Source: Apium graveolens (taxonomy: Eukaryota; Streptophyta; Magnoliopsida; Apiales; Apiaceae). Taken from it: DNA of 64,000 nt. Below are positions 42,901-51,748 of this stretch, piece after piece; the stretch's first letter is position 1; the number at the start of each line of letters is the position of its first letter. Position numbers and translations under genes: made by a program. The stretch spans positions 174,725,565 through 174,789,564 of the forward strand of contig NC_133650.1 of NCBI RefSeq assembly GCF_009905375.1, given 5' to 3'. The notes below the pieces were generated by a model. It worked only from the letters and a program-made list of their open reading frames with translations, was not told the DNA's origin and ran no database searches.

Positions 42901-45667
42901 GTTTAGCGGATACAACCAGATCAAAATGCATAAGGATGACATTCCAAAGGTATCATTTATCACTGATTTTGGTGTTTATTGTTATCTTGTTATGGCGTTT
43001 GGTCTCAAGAATGCAGGAGCCACCTATCAAAGGTTGGTGAATAAAATTTTTAAGGATCTTATTGGGAAGACTATGGAAGTCTATGTTGATGACATGCTAG
43101 TCAAGAGTCTAGTAAAGACTGATCATATAACCCATTTGAGGGAAGCTTTTGAGGTCCTGAGGTACCACAAGATGATGTTGAATCCCACGAAGTGTGCTTT
43201 CGGAGTAGGATCTGGAAAATTCTTGGGATTAATGGTCTCAAAGAGGGGAATTGAGGCTAACCCCGATAAAATAAAGGCAATCCTGGACATGGAACCCCCA
43301 AAAACTGTCAAGGATGTTCAGAAACTCACAGGAAGGGTTGCTGCGCTAGGACGATTCATCTCCAAGTCAGGAGACAAGTGCTTGTCATTCTTCAAGTCAT
43401 TAAAGAACATTAAAGACTTTGTATGGAGTGAGGAAAATCAGAAGGCATTTGAAGAGTTAAAGAAGTATATGGGCCAGGCCCCGTTGTTGGCCAAGCCAGT
43501 TCTGAGTGAAGTTTTATTCTTGTACTTGGCTGTTTCAGAAAGCGCCTTGAGCGCGGTGTTGGTTAAGGAGGAACTAAAAGTTCAGAAACCCGTATACTAT
43601 GTCAGCAAAATTTTGCATGGTGCTGAGTTGAATTATTCAGCCATTGAGAAATTCGCTTTAGCCTTGGTAATGGCTTCAAGAAAGCTGCGTCCTTATTTTC
43701 AAGCTCACCAAATTGAAGTGCTAACAAATCAGCCACTGAGAAATATCATTCACAGTCCCAAGGCAAGTGGGAGACTGATTAAGTGGGCAATAGAGTTGGG
43801 AGAGTTCGATCTCAAGTATAAGCCACGTACGGCCATAAAAGCCCAGGCACTAGCTGACTTCGTGGTGGAATGTACCATACCCAACCAAGAAGTCGGGGGG
43901 CAGGAAGATACCATACCTCAAGACAAGGGAGTCGACAATGGGGACGAGGAGAAAGAATATTGGGTTCTCTATTTTGATGGAGCATCAAAAACAAATTCCA
44001 GTGGAGCAGGGTTGGTTTTGCAAAGCCCTGATGGATTCTTAATTGAGTATGCCATGAAGCTAGACTTCCCAACCACAAACAATGAGGCAGAGTATGAAGC
44101 CCTGATTGCTGGCCTTGGTCTAGCTGGGACACTTAGAGTCAAAAACTTAAAGGTCCGTGGAGACTCGAAGTTGATCATATCCCAGGTAAAAGGAGAATTT
44201 GAAGCAAGGGATGATACGATGGCTAAGTATGTTCGCCTAGTAAGGGCTGTGATTACCCAATTTAATGAATGCCATGTTGAACACATTCCAAGGGAAGAAA
44301 ATGCTAAAGCAGATGCGCTATCAAAGTTTGCTTCATCTGAGATTGAAGAAAGTTCAGGAAGTGTGTACTTCCGTGTTTTGAAGACACGAAGCATAGATGT
44401 TAAGCTTGTGGCTCCCGTAGGCTTGGGGACGTCATGGATTGATCCCATCAAGGCTCACATTCAGACCGGTTGGTTGCCAAGTGATGCAATTGAGGCACGA
44501 AAGTTAACTGTTCGAGCACTAAGGTACTCTTTGATAGATGGGATTCTATATAAAAGATCTTTCGTGGTTCCTTACTTGAGGTGTCTCAGGCCCGATGAGG
44601 CACGCTTAGCTCTTGAGGAAGTGCATGGAGGTATTTATGGACAACACTTGGGGGGCAGGGCCTTGGCTCATAAGATAACCCGTTTAGGCTTCTATTGGCC
44701 AGAAATGATGGCTGATGCCAAAGAATATGTAAAGAAGTGTGATCGCTGTCAGAAACATGCACCAGTGGCCAGACAACCCCCCGAGATGCTGACCTCTATC
44801 AACTCACCTATTCCCTTTGCTATGTGGGGGATGGATATTCTAGGGCCTTTTCCTATGGCCACAGCACAAAGGAAGTTTCTGATTGTAGCCATTGATTATT
44901 TCACTAAGTGGATTGAAGCCAAGCCCTTGGCCAAAATCACAACTAAACAGGTTGCACAATTCCTGTGGGAAAACATTATGTGCCGATATGGAATTCCCCG
45001 TATCCTCGTCACTGACAATGGAACACAATTCAACAACGAGGAATTCAAGAAGTATTGCGAAGAAAATGAAATTGAGTTACGGTTCACCTCTGTGGCTCAC
45101 CCGCAAGCCAATGGGCAAGCGGAGGTAGCAAATCAGATAATCCTGGATGGACTAAAGAAGAGAATCGAAAAGTCAAGAAATAATTGGGTGGATGAGATAC
45201 TTCCCATATTATGGGCCTATAGGATTACCTGTAGAGTCACGACAAATGCAACTCCTTTCATGTTGGCATATGGGGCAGAAGCAGTAGTTCCCGTGGAGAT
45301 ATCACATTCCTCTCCAAGGATTCAGGCTTTTGATGAAAAAGAAAATGAGGAAGGGCAGAAGTTAGCCCTGGATTTAATCGATGAAGTGCGAGATAAAGCA
45401 CACGCAAAGATAGTAGAATATCAGAAAAAGGCTTCATTCTACTACAACCTAAGGGTTAAAGAGAGGTTTTTCAAACAAGGTGACCTAGTCTTGAGAAAAA
45501 TAGAGGCTTCTGGTGTCGGACAGAAAGGAAAGCTTGCCCCAAATTGGGAAGGGCCGTATAGAGTCAAGAGCGTTCAGGGTAGAGGAACCTACAAGCTGGA
45601 GACTATGGATGGTTTTGAAGTCCCGAGAACCTGGCACGCACAAAACCTGAAGGTTTACTACGTGTAA
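39962..45667 (+). CDS. Element I gag-pol polyprotein (1901 aa, intact)
   Basis: Exactly the same length as in element B, with about 40 amino-acid differences by eye over 1946 open codons (about 98% identity). All catalytic residues are kept: protease LVDNGAS near 670, RT YVDD at 1041-1044, archaeal-type RNase H YFDGAS at 1339, and integrase D1625, D1685 and E1721. The start was chosen at 39962 (MARTRRTTSTLEEG) because the 45 codons before it cross the PBS and LTR. Differences cluster mildly in the disordered N-terminus, for example THIS to PHMP near residue 200. Codon and nucleotide identity are high also at silent sites, which matters for the mosaic interpretation. Confidence 0.96.
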   Translation: MARTRRTTSTLEEGTPSGTTQVISSTVEVPPHSTYASTQGEAQTGATHPQPQGTTPPTIQGTNPQVQQIHIPVNSRPVGYEYSTIVTTNPPYGMPLHPEVGGSGYAGRSEARGRSPPYIRGLDPIPEDREFSGPYTERDSESSDDEVAPRRRRPGKEPMADGRQRPQSTPGANPQEVQEKIRAHEAEIQRLRRDLEAHQATRPHMPPRGRNPPPIIDLDGPVRRRAAVPRTDPSNLLPLGDPDDPTPPFTEEIMNAHISRKFKMPTIKTYDGMGDPANHVRTFSNALLLQPVNDAIKCRAFPQTLSGMAQRWYSRLPPNSIGSFRELSQAFIKQFISGRVHEKSSASLMSLVQGAKESLRDYLNRFTKEALKVPDLDDKVAMIALQQGTRDEFFKMSLAKRPPESMLQLQERAGKYIKVEESMRKIVVSNEPTGGKKRKTDLEYIAKDKYPRTEQNPDSTPKKGGPGQKFTEYAKLNAPRSQILMEIEKDRDIRWPKPLKADPAKLDRGKYCRFHKDVGHDTDECRQLKDEIEFLIRKGRLNKYTGDGGDINNNGRKNFEDRRRDQDDQGRNPQPRGPVINTIYGGPRPRGPVINTIFGGPTAAGLSKNSRKAYTREVMHIVGEAPKRARTEVTLAFDDSDLEGVKFPHDDPLVITPIIGNSPVKRVLVDNGASVDILLHDTFLRMGYNDSQLTPTDMPIYGFAGVECPVEGIIKLPTTIGTEPRQATQMLDFVVVKASSTYNAIMGRTGIHAFKAVPSSYHSVMKFPTRNGIGEERGDQKMARSCYVASLRADGVGGQVLPIEDMDVRENDENRGRPAEELVSVPLDPKNPERMTFIGATLEEPLRGKLVKFLQENSDVFAWSAADMPGIDPELITHKLNVDPSRKTVKQKKRNFAPERQEAIKQEVEKLLEAGFIEEIQFPEWLANPVMVKKANGKWRMCIDFTDLNDACPKDCFPLPRIDTLIDATAGHEMLSFMDGFSGYNQIKMHKDDIPKVSFITDFGVYCYLVMAFGLKNAGATYQRLVNKIFKDLIGKTMEVYVDDMLVKSLVKTDHITHLREAFEVLRYHKMMLNPTKCAFGVGSGKFLGLMVSKRGIEANPDKIKAILDMEPPKTVKDVQKLTGRVAALGRFISKSGDKCLSFFKSLKNIKDFVWSEENQKAFEELKKYMGQAPLLAKPVLSEVLFLYLAVSESALSAVLVKEELKVQKPVYYVSKILHGAELNYSAIEKFALALVMASRKLRPYFQAHQIEVLTNQPLRNIIHSPKASGRLIKWAIELGEFDLKYKPRTAIKAQALADFVVECTIPNQEVGGQEDTIPQDKGVDNGDEEKEYWVLYFDGASKTNSSGAGLVLQSPDGFLIEYAMKLDFPTTNNEAEYEALIAGLGLAGTLRVKNLKVRGDSKLIISQVKGEFEARDDTMAKYVRLVRAVITQFNECHVEHIPREENAKADALSKFASSEIEESSGSVYFRVLKTRSIDVKLVAPVGLGTSWIDPIKAHIQTGWLPSDAIEARKLTVRALRYSLIDGILYKRSFVVPYLRCLRPDEARLALEEVHGGIYGQHLGGRALAHKITRLGFYWPEMMADAKEYVKKCDRCQKHAPVARQPPEMLTSINSPIPFAMWGMDILGPFPMATAQRKFLIVAIDYFTKWIEAKPLAKITTKQVAQFLWENIMCRYGIPRILVTDNGTQFNNEEFKKYCEENEIELRFTSVAHPQANGQAEVANQIILDGLKKRIEKSRNNWVDEILPILWAYRITCRVTTNATPFMLAYGAEAVVPVEISHSSPRIQAFDEKENEEGQKLALDLIDEVRDKAHAKIVEYQKKASFYYNLRVKERFFKQGDLVLRKIEASGVGQKGKLAPNWEGPYRVKSVQGRGTYKLETMDGFEVPRTWHAQNLKVYYV

Positions 45668-46026
45668 GATGGTCGAAGTACGATTCTCACTTGTCATTAT
45701 GACAAGTAGGTTTAAAAGCACCTTGAAGCTTTGTTTGCATAGTATTTTTCTTTTTTAGCTATTATAGATCAGGGTCGAACCCATATTATGTAAGGTTTTG
45801 GAAAACCAGACTTGAAATTGAAGAGTTCGAAATTATTTCAACCTATGGATGTTTGATTTGTGATAATACTTGTGTGGCCCATTAAGCCAAGTTTGAATAT
45901 TAAAGTATCGGAAAAATGAAGGAGAGAATGCAAATAAGGAAAGTAGCATAGCCCCGCAGGGTAATAAGTTTTAATACAAACAAAAGTCCAGACATAAATT
46001 AAGGATAAAATTACAGAATAGAAAAA
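45668..46026. other. Element I convergent spacer between pol and antisense gene
   Basis: 359 bases without a gene. The first ~50 align well with element B; beyond that only patches such as CAGGGTCGAACCCATATTATG remain alignable. Confidence 0.6.
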
Positions 46027-47883
46027 CTACTCCTCCATGCGGGAGCCTTCATTCTCTTTCTCCTTATCAGCGCCTTCAGCGTCCTTCGCAGGAGAAGCGG
46101 GATGAGAAGCAGTGTTAGGATCCAAGATGCGATCATCTGGCTGAGGAGAGTCGAAGAGGGCGTCTATGCTGTCCTCTGACTCAGCCTGCTCAGGACTTAT
46201 AAAGTCCTTAGGGTCGACTAAGCCCGAGTACTTCTCAGAAACAGCCTTCACGGCCGCATCCCATCCCTGAGTGAACTGTAGGGAATAAAGACCCTCATCA
46301 TGAATCTCCATGAGATTCTTAAACTTGTCAGAATCCATGTAGTCATCAATGAGCTTATCCTTATCGCTCCTAAGTTTCACCAGCTCGGAATGAGCCTTAG
46401 CCAGCTCCTCTTTCTTCGTGTCCAGCTTCTTCTCTAGGACCTTGGCTCTCTCCTCCCACTTCTTCATCTCCTTTTCAAAAACATCAGAGTTACCCTTCCA
46501 AGATCTAGCCTGATGTAGGGCCGCCTGGAAATAGGTATTACTCTGCAAAGAAATATGTATGAGTTGGCGCAAATTCATTGGGATACAAGAAAAGTTGAAA
46601 TTCACAAAAGGAAGAGAAGAAAAAAGAAAATTACCGCAGCTTGGGCTTGAGAGCCCAGAAGCTCAATAGTCTCGACATCACTCCCCGTAACAATGTCAGT
46701 GAAATCATGGGGAGTGATGGAATGGTACGACCAATCCTTGGCATGTTTGGTGGATCCAACCACCGTATCGCTCCTCCTGAAGCCCCAGTTAGGCCTGAAG
46801 GAATGTGCCTTAAGTGGAGGATCCACATTGTCCCCCAGCTCGACCACCGGGACGTGGGGCTTAAGGAAAGTAGGACCGTCAGGTTTGCTCCTGGGATCCC
46901 TGTTTAACTTGGCCCTCTTCTGGCGGCCAGATTCCCCCTCCTTGGGCCTATTGACGTTATTAATAGCCTCACAAGCTGAAAGGAAAAGCAGAAGGAATAT
47001 TAAAATCCAGAAAAAAAGAAAAAGTACGGTTAAAGAGAAGGAAAAATAATTTCGCAGGTATAAATTTACCCTTATCACTGGCCTGGGAGAGACCAACTTT
47101 CTTCAAGGAAAACTCCTCTAAAAGGGTCCAGGTGTCTGTTTTCCCATCGTCTGAAATTAAGGCTTGGTAGGCCACCTCCTCCTCATCAGTTAATCTGATG
47201 CTACCAGGACTACCATCTGATACTTTGCAAAATGGCCTACGGAAGAGTGTGGCCCAATCACCCCCAGCCCAGGTCAGCCTAACAAACTCATCCCTCCATT
47301 TAGGGTTGTTCTCGACTATAGAGTTACTATCAAAGATATGGGGAATTTTGGGCCGTTGGCGAATTAAAACCCAGCCCGGCTGACTCATGGAACTATTATA
47401 GAATTGGAAAACTTTCCTAAAGACTGCTACAGAAAGAGGGAAGCTATTCCTGAGACAAAGGACCATAAAACAGATAATGTTCCTCCAGGCGTTAGGAGGG
47501 AGTTGACAAGGGTTGATTCGTACGTCGGCTAGTAAACGAGGAATAAATTCGTGAAATGGGAACCTAAGACCTGCGGTCAGGGCTCCTCGATAAATGAACA
47601 GGGTATCCCCCTCCCAATTACAAGTCCTATCCCCAGGAGCGGCTGGAGTGATCCTAAGGTGGGGTGGAAGTCTGTACAGGGTGTTCATAGACTCTATCCT
47701 ACCATCTAACTCATGAAAAGTGTTACCATGATTATACGAATCTAACTCAGACAGAGAAGGATATTCATCACCTCTCGAGTTAATCATATCAATGAGGGAA
47801 GTATATGGAGATTGAATTTGGATGTTTGTACCTCTCTTAGAGACATTCATCTTCTGCAAACGAGCTAGGTCACGGTCCGCCAT
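46027..47883 (-). CDS. Element I antisense spliced gene (gypsy-type putative transposase-like, 3 exons, intact, ~556 aa)
   Basis: Minus strand. ATG at 47881-47883 (MADRDLARLQKMN). Exons 47883-47070 (814 nt), 46975-46635 (341 nt) and 46542-46027 (516 nt with stop) join in phase; introns 46976-47069 and 46543-46634 have GT...AG ends. Exon 1 has the same domain as in element B: YTSLIDMINSRGDEYPS, FPFHEFIPRLLADVRINPCQLPP, VAVFRKVFQF and TWAGGDWATLF. Exon 2 links with NWGFRRSD and DWSYHSITPHDF. Exon 3 is a long coiled coil (EKEMKKWEERAKVLEKKLDTKKEEL) with an acidic tail. Splice phases equal those of element B, although the proteins share only about half their residues. There is no frameshift here. 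The role is unknown; a DNA- or RNA-binding regulator of the element is one guess. Confidence 0.8.
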
Positions 47884-48048
47884 TAATATGCTTCGGTTGA
47901 AGGCTTGAAACCCAGAAATACTTGAGAATGGAGGAGCTGCGGTGGCTTTGGTCGCCGGAAATCGCCTTCAAAAGGGAGAACTTTAGAGAAAAATGTGAGA
48001 TGAAATGAGAAGTGGGAAGTGAAGTGAGGATTCTCACTCCACACTACA

Positions 48049-48056
48049 CTTATATA
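48049..48056 (-). promoter_or_regulatory. Promoter of the element I antisense gene (TATA box)
   Basis: The minus strand reads TATATAAG about 170 bp before the ATG, followed by a CT-rich leader. Unlike element B there is no intron directly before the ATG. Confidence 0.6.
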
Positions 48057-48180
48057 GGCGAAAAGCTCGGAATACGAGGCGTTTTTAGGCCCATTTAGCC
48101 AGGCCCAACCTAAAGGCCCATCTACAAGAAGTATCAGGAACAATCTAGAAGCTGCTGTGGAATTTAAAAAGTCAAAAATC

Positions 48181-48560
48181 GACCAGAACCTTAATATGGT
48201 TCGATCAGAGTCCTGATCGATGCAAAAGAGGATCCTGATCGATATCTTATTCGAACAGGAGGGAAGAAATCCCCTAAGATCGATCAGAGTCCTGATCGAC
48301 AGAGAAGAGAGTCCTGATCGATATCTGATTCGAACAGGAGGGAAGAAATCCCCTAAGATCGATCAGAGTCGTGATCGACAGAGAAGAGAGTCCTGATCGA
48401 TATCTTATTCGAACAGGAGGGAAGAAATCCCCTAAGATCGATCAGAGTCCTGATCGACACAGAAGAGAGTCTTGATCGATATCTTATTCGAACAGGAGGG
48501 AAGAAATCCCCTAAGATCGATCAGAGTCCTGATCGACGGAGAACAGAGTCCTGATCGATA
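48181..48560. repeat. 79-bp tandem repeat with TCGA palindromes, element I
   Basis: Anchors CCCCTAAGATCGATCAGAGT start at 48271, 48350, 48429 and 48508, an exact 79-bp spacing. Each unit has GATCGATCAGAGTCCTGATCGA and TTCGAACAGGAGGG. Confidence 0.93.
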
Positions 48561-48820
48561 TTCCATTCGATCAGAATGGTCGAGAGCCATTTAATTCGTT
48601 CAGAGTCCTGATCGAAATCGATCAGGAATCCTGGTCGATTAAGCCCGTGTAGCAATCGACTAGGGTGTCACTTTGAAGGCCAATTCGGTCAGAATCCTGA
48701 TCGAAATCGATCAGGAATCCTGTCGACCAGAGTGTAAGATCCTGAGCTAATTCGATCAGGATCCTGATCGATTTTGTCTGCATCCTGATCGATTTCGAAT
48801 GCATTCTGATCGATTTTAAG
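48561..48820. repeat. Irregular palindromic TCGA boxes, element I
   Basis: Includes a perfect 20-bp palindrome, TCGATCAGGATCCTGATCGA, at 48752-48771, and several near copies. It corresponds in place and motif to 16121-16545 in element B. Confidence 0.88.
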
Positions 48821-48827
48821 CCAGAAA

Positions 48828-49200
48828 ATTAAGGATAAGTCCCGGGAAATTAGGGAAAAATCCAGAAAATTAAGGATAAGTCCCGGGAAATTAGGGAAAA
48901 ATCCAGAAAATTAAGGATAAGTCCCGGGAAATTAGGGAAAAATCCAGAAAATTAAGGATAAGTCCCGGGAAATTAGGGAAAAATCCAGAAAATTAAGGAT
49001 AAGTCCCGGGAAATTAGGGAAAAATCCAGAAAATTAAGGATAAGTCCCGGGAAATTAGGGAGAAATCCAGAAAATTAAGGATAAATCCCAGAAAATTAGG
49101 GAAAAATCCAGAAAATTAAGGATAAGTCCCGGGAAATTAGGGAAAAATCCAGAAAATTAAGGATAAATCCTAGAAAATTAGGGAAAAATCCAGAAAATAA
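48828..49200. repeat. 41-bp minisatellite (about 9 copies), element I
   Basis: Units start TTAAGGATAAGTCCCGGGAA and end AGGGAAAAATCCAGAAAA. Six are almost exact; the last ones drift to AAATCCCAG and AAATCCTAG. Confidence 0.93.
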
Positions 49201-49368
49201 GGAAAAAATCCCGGAAATAAGGGAAAAATTCCTGGAAATTAAGATAATTCCTGAATAAAAGGAAAAATTCATTGTAAATGTGTAGGTCGCTCCACACTTT
49301 ACGGAAAAACGAAACCCTGTAAGGGAACAAATAGACTTAACTTCTGCGAAACCTAATCAATGTTTCCC

Positions 49369-49385
49369 AAAAGTTGGGGGGCAAA
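49369..49385 (+). promoter_or_regulatory. Element I polypurine tract
   Basis: AAAAGTTGGGGGGCAAA, same as element B, immediately before the 3' LTR. Confidence 0.9.
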
Positions 49386-49954
49386 TGATAGGGATAAATA
49401 AATTATGATTGTATAATTAAATACTGCATTAATTGTACAAGCTGTGGGCTGCTAGGCCCAATAAAAAGATATATGAAACTCAGACCAGAAAGGTTAAGCC
49501 TGATGGACCAGATCAGGCCTGATGGAATAAAAAAGGCCCAAAAGCCCTAATTATTAATTAATTTCGTAATTAATTAATAAGGGAAAAATCAGCTATTGAG
49601 AAGAGTCCCGATAAGGATATAAATCCTTATAGATTAGCCTCAAGGGGACCTAAAAGGATAAGGAATCAGCTTCCTACTTCCTAGGACTCCTAAGTCTATC
49701 CTAATTCAGAGGCTTGTCCACCAAGTCTCCTATACCAAGTCCAATTCAAGGACTCCCACATCTATATAAGGGGCCTCACCCCACAAATCAGAACTACGTT
49801 TTTTGGCTTGATTCTCTAATTCACAAGAGATAAGTAGGCATCTCGTAAAGGCAGATTGAGTCACGAAACACGAGAGCAGCCATTAAAGGCCTTGAGCTCC
49901 CGAATCTTAGTATTAAATACAGCAAGTAATAACCTTGATTTCTTATCCATAACA
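49386..49954 (+). repeat. Element I 3' LTR (569 bp)
   Basis: Same length as the 5' LTR, with two differences by eye. It is followed by TAATG. Confidence 0.96.
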
Positions 49955-49959
49955 TAATG
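49955..49959. repeat. Target site duplication of element I, right copy (TAATG)
   Basis: Matches 39352-39356. Confidence 0.95.
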
Positions 49960-50931
49960 GAAGAGAAAGGTTTTAAGTTACGTATCCCTTGTACTTTAAA
50001 ATGTTGTTTAAATGTGTTTTTGGGGAAAAGTAACTTCTGAAAGTACATATCTCTAAAATGTGATTAAAAATGGAAAAGAGGTTTTGAATAGTTTACTGTG
50101 ACAAAATTGATTTTAACAAGAGATAGGTAAAAGTGATTTTGAAACTGGATAAAACGAATCAGATATTGGATAACGTTGCGTAAGTGGCTAACTCGGTTGC
50201 GCGCATTACAAAACCGATTAGTCCAGCATAGTTAATCAGAGACCTAGCTAGTCTCTGCGGATCCGGTTATTTTGTGTAAAAGCCCGATCAGCTTTCCTAG
50301 ACATTTTGTGTGATAGCCCAACCAACTATCCTAGATAATTTGTGTAGATGCCTGATCAGCCGTCCCTAGATAACATCCAATACATATCTGATTGTAATTT
50401 AGTGGTTCCCGTAACGGAACAGATGATTTTGTGGTTCCAGTAGCGGAACAAATGGTTTTGGGTCCCCGTAACGGGGCATATGGTTTTGTGATTCCTGTAA
50501 TGGAACGGAAGGTTTAAAAATGAAAATAGCATGCTAAAATTGAACTCTGATTTTTATGCACAGCACACGACTGTTGATTTTATTTTACAGAGCATGCTAG
50601 TTTTGATATCCAGTTTATACATGTTTTACATGTTTCTAACAAGTTATGAATTTTGTTCCTATAACTGCTTTACTTTAATCATTTTTACTTGTTATTCATA
50701 TAGTGGTACTGCTGAGCAATTGATTGCTCACCCTTGCAGAATGTTTTATATATGTATTGCAGATGCCTAGGGGATTCTTTTGTGATAGTCATGGTAGAGT
50801 TCCAGTTCCTTCCGTGTCAGGCTCCTCTGAGGTAGTTGTGTTAGACCAAAGTGGGTCTGTTGAGTTGCTGTATTAAGATAGTATTGTCAGAATTGTCTTT
50901 AGTAAATTGGTTTTGTGATGATTGTAACCTA
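49960..50931 (+). repeat. Element H: long LTR, second part, plus strand
   Basis: Continuation of LTR H after element I. Segments such as ATATAGTGGTACTGCTGAGCAATTG (near 50700) and GCAGATGCCTAGGGGAT (near 50760) match solo LTR K in reverse complement. The last ~120 bp known from K are missing because element J inserted at 50931. It has repeated short phrases of the type GTAACGGAACAGATGGTTTTG near 50400-50510. Confidence 0.75.
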
Positions 50932-51526
50932 TGTTAGGTCACACAACACTGTAGAAGGGGGTTGAATACAGTGTAGAATACAATCAAATCGATTTAGAAC
51001 ACAAGTAACAGAAAACAGATGTATTCGATATAATAAACTCTGTTACAATGAAACTGTCCTCTCTCAGTGATGAACAAATATCACGAGAGCTGCTAGGTTA
51101 CAATGTATGATCTTCTCGATGATCGTAACACCTATAGTGTAAACCTATGTTTGTGTTTATATAGACACACAATTACAAGATAACTTCTAATTGATATGGA
51201 ATATAATTCTGTCTCCTAAAATATATCAATCAGATATCTTATACAATTCTTCTAGTCCTCTAACTCTTTCCATGCATATCTTCTTCTGTATTAGTCTCGA
51301 TCTTCTTTCCTGTAAATTAGCTTCCTTCCTTAACTGTTAGTCCTCCAATACTTAAGTTCTGATATCCATCTTCTGATATTATCTTTTGATAATCTAAGTC
51401 CTGATATCCTTAAGTCCTGACTTCCAGTAAGTCCTGATTCCAGTAAGAACTGATATTTCTTGTTTATTAAGATCTGAAAACTAAACATGAAACATATTAT
51501 ACATGACATCTCAAATATATCCAACA
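50932..51526 (-). repeat. Element J 3' LTR (595 bp)
   Basis: On the minus strand it begins TGTTGGATATATTTGAGATG at 51526 and ends GTTGTGTGACCTAACA at 50932. The polypurine tract is next to its start. The flank at 50927-50931 is ACCTA; its partner lies off-window. Confidence 0.85.
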
Positions 51527-51541
51527 ATCTCCCCCAACTTG
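51527..51541 (-). promoter_or_regulatory. Element J polypurine tract
   Basis: The minus strand reads AAGTTGGGGGAGAT directly before the LTR start. Confidence 0.85.
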
Positions 51542-51748
51542 TAAATTATGCAAGAATGTACAAGTTAATAGATTTGATGATGTCAAAAACATTTAAGTTC
51601 AAATGCAATAAGAGTTTAATAAGACTATTAATTATAACTTACAAAACATCCAGCTTTCCCAACATCACTGAATCAATCTGAATCCATAATGATTCTTAAC
51701 AAAATCATTTATCAGATTATCTTGAGCTTTCCTCAAAACTTCAGCTAA

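Larger units (their letters stand above)
39357..49954 (+). mobile_element. Element I: complete Tat-lineage Ty3/gypsy retrotransposon (10,598 bp)
   Basis: Same design as element B: 569-bp LTRs, PBS, intact gag-pol, antisense spliced gene, palindrome-rich array, 41-bp minisatellite, PPT and TSD TAATG. The LTRs differ at two positions by eye (left 39552 region GGAAAAAATC versus right GGGAAAAATC; left GAGATACGTAGG versus right GAGATAAGTAGG), so the insertion is young. It sits in LTR H. Confidence 0.95.

Noticed and set aside
48828..49200. Regular 41-bp array considered as a CRISPR array
   Set aside because: The units are contiguous with no unique spacers, and the context is a plant retrotransposon.
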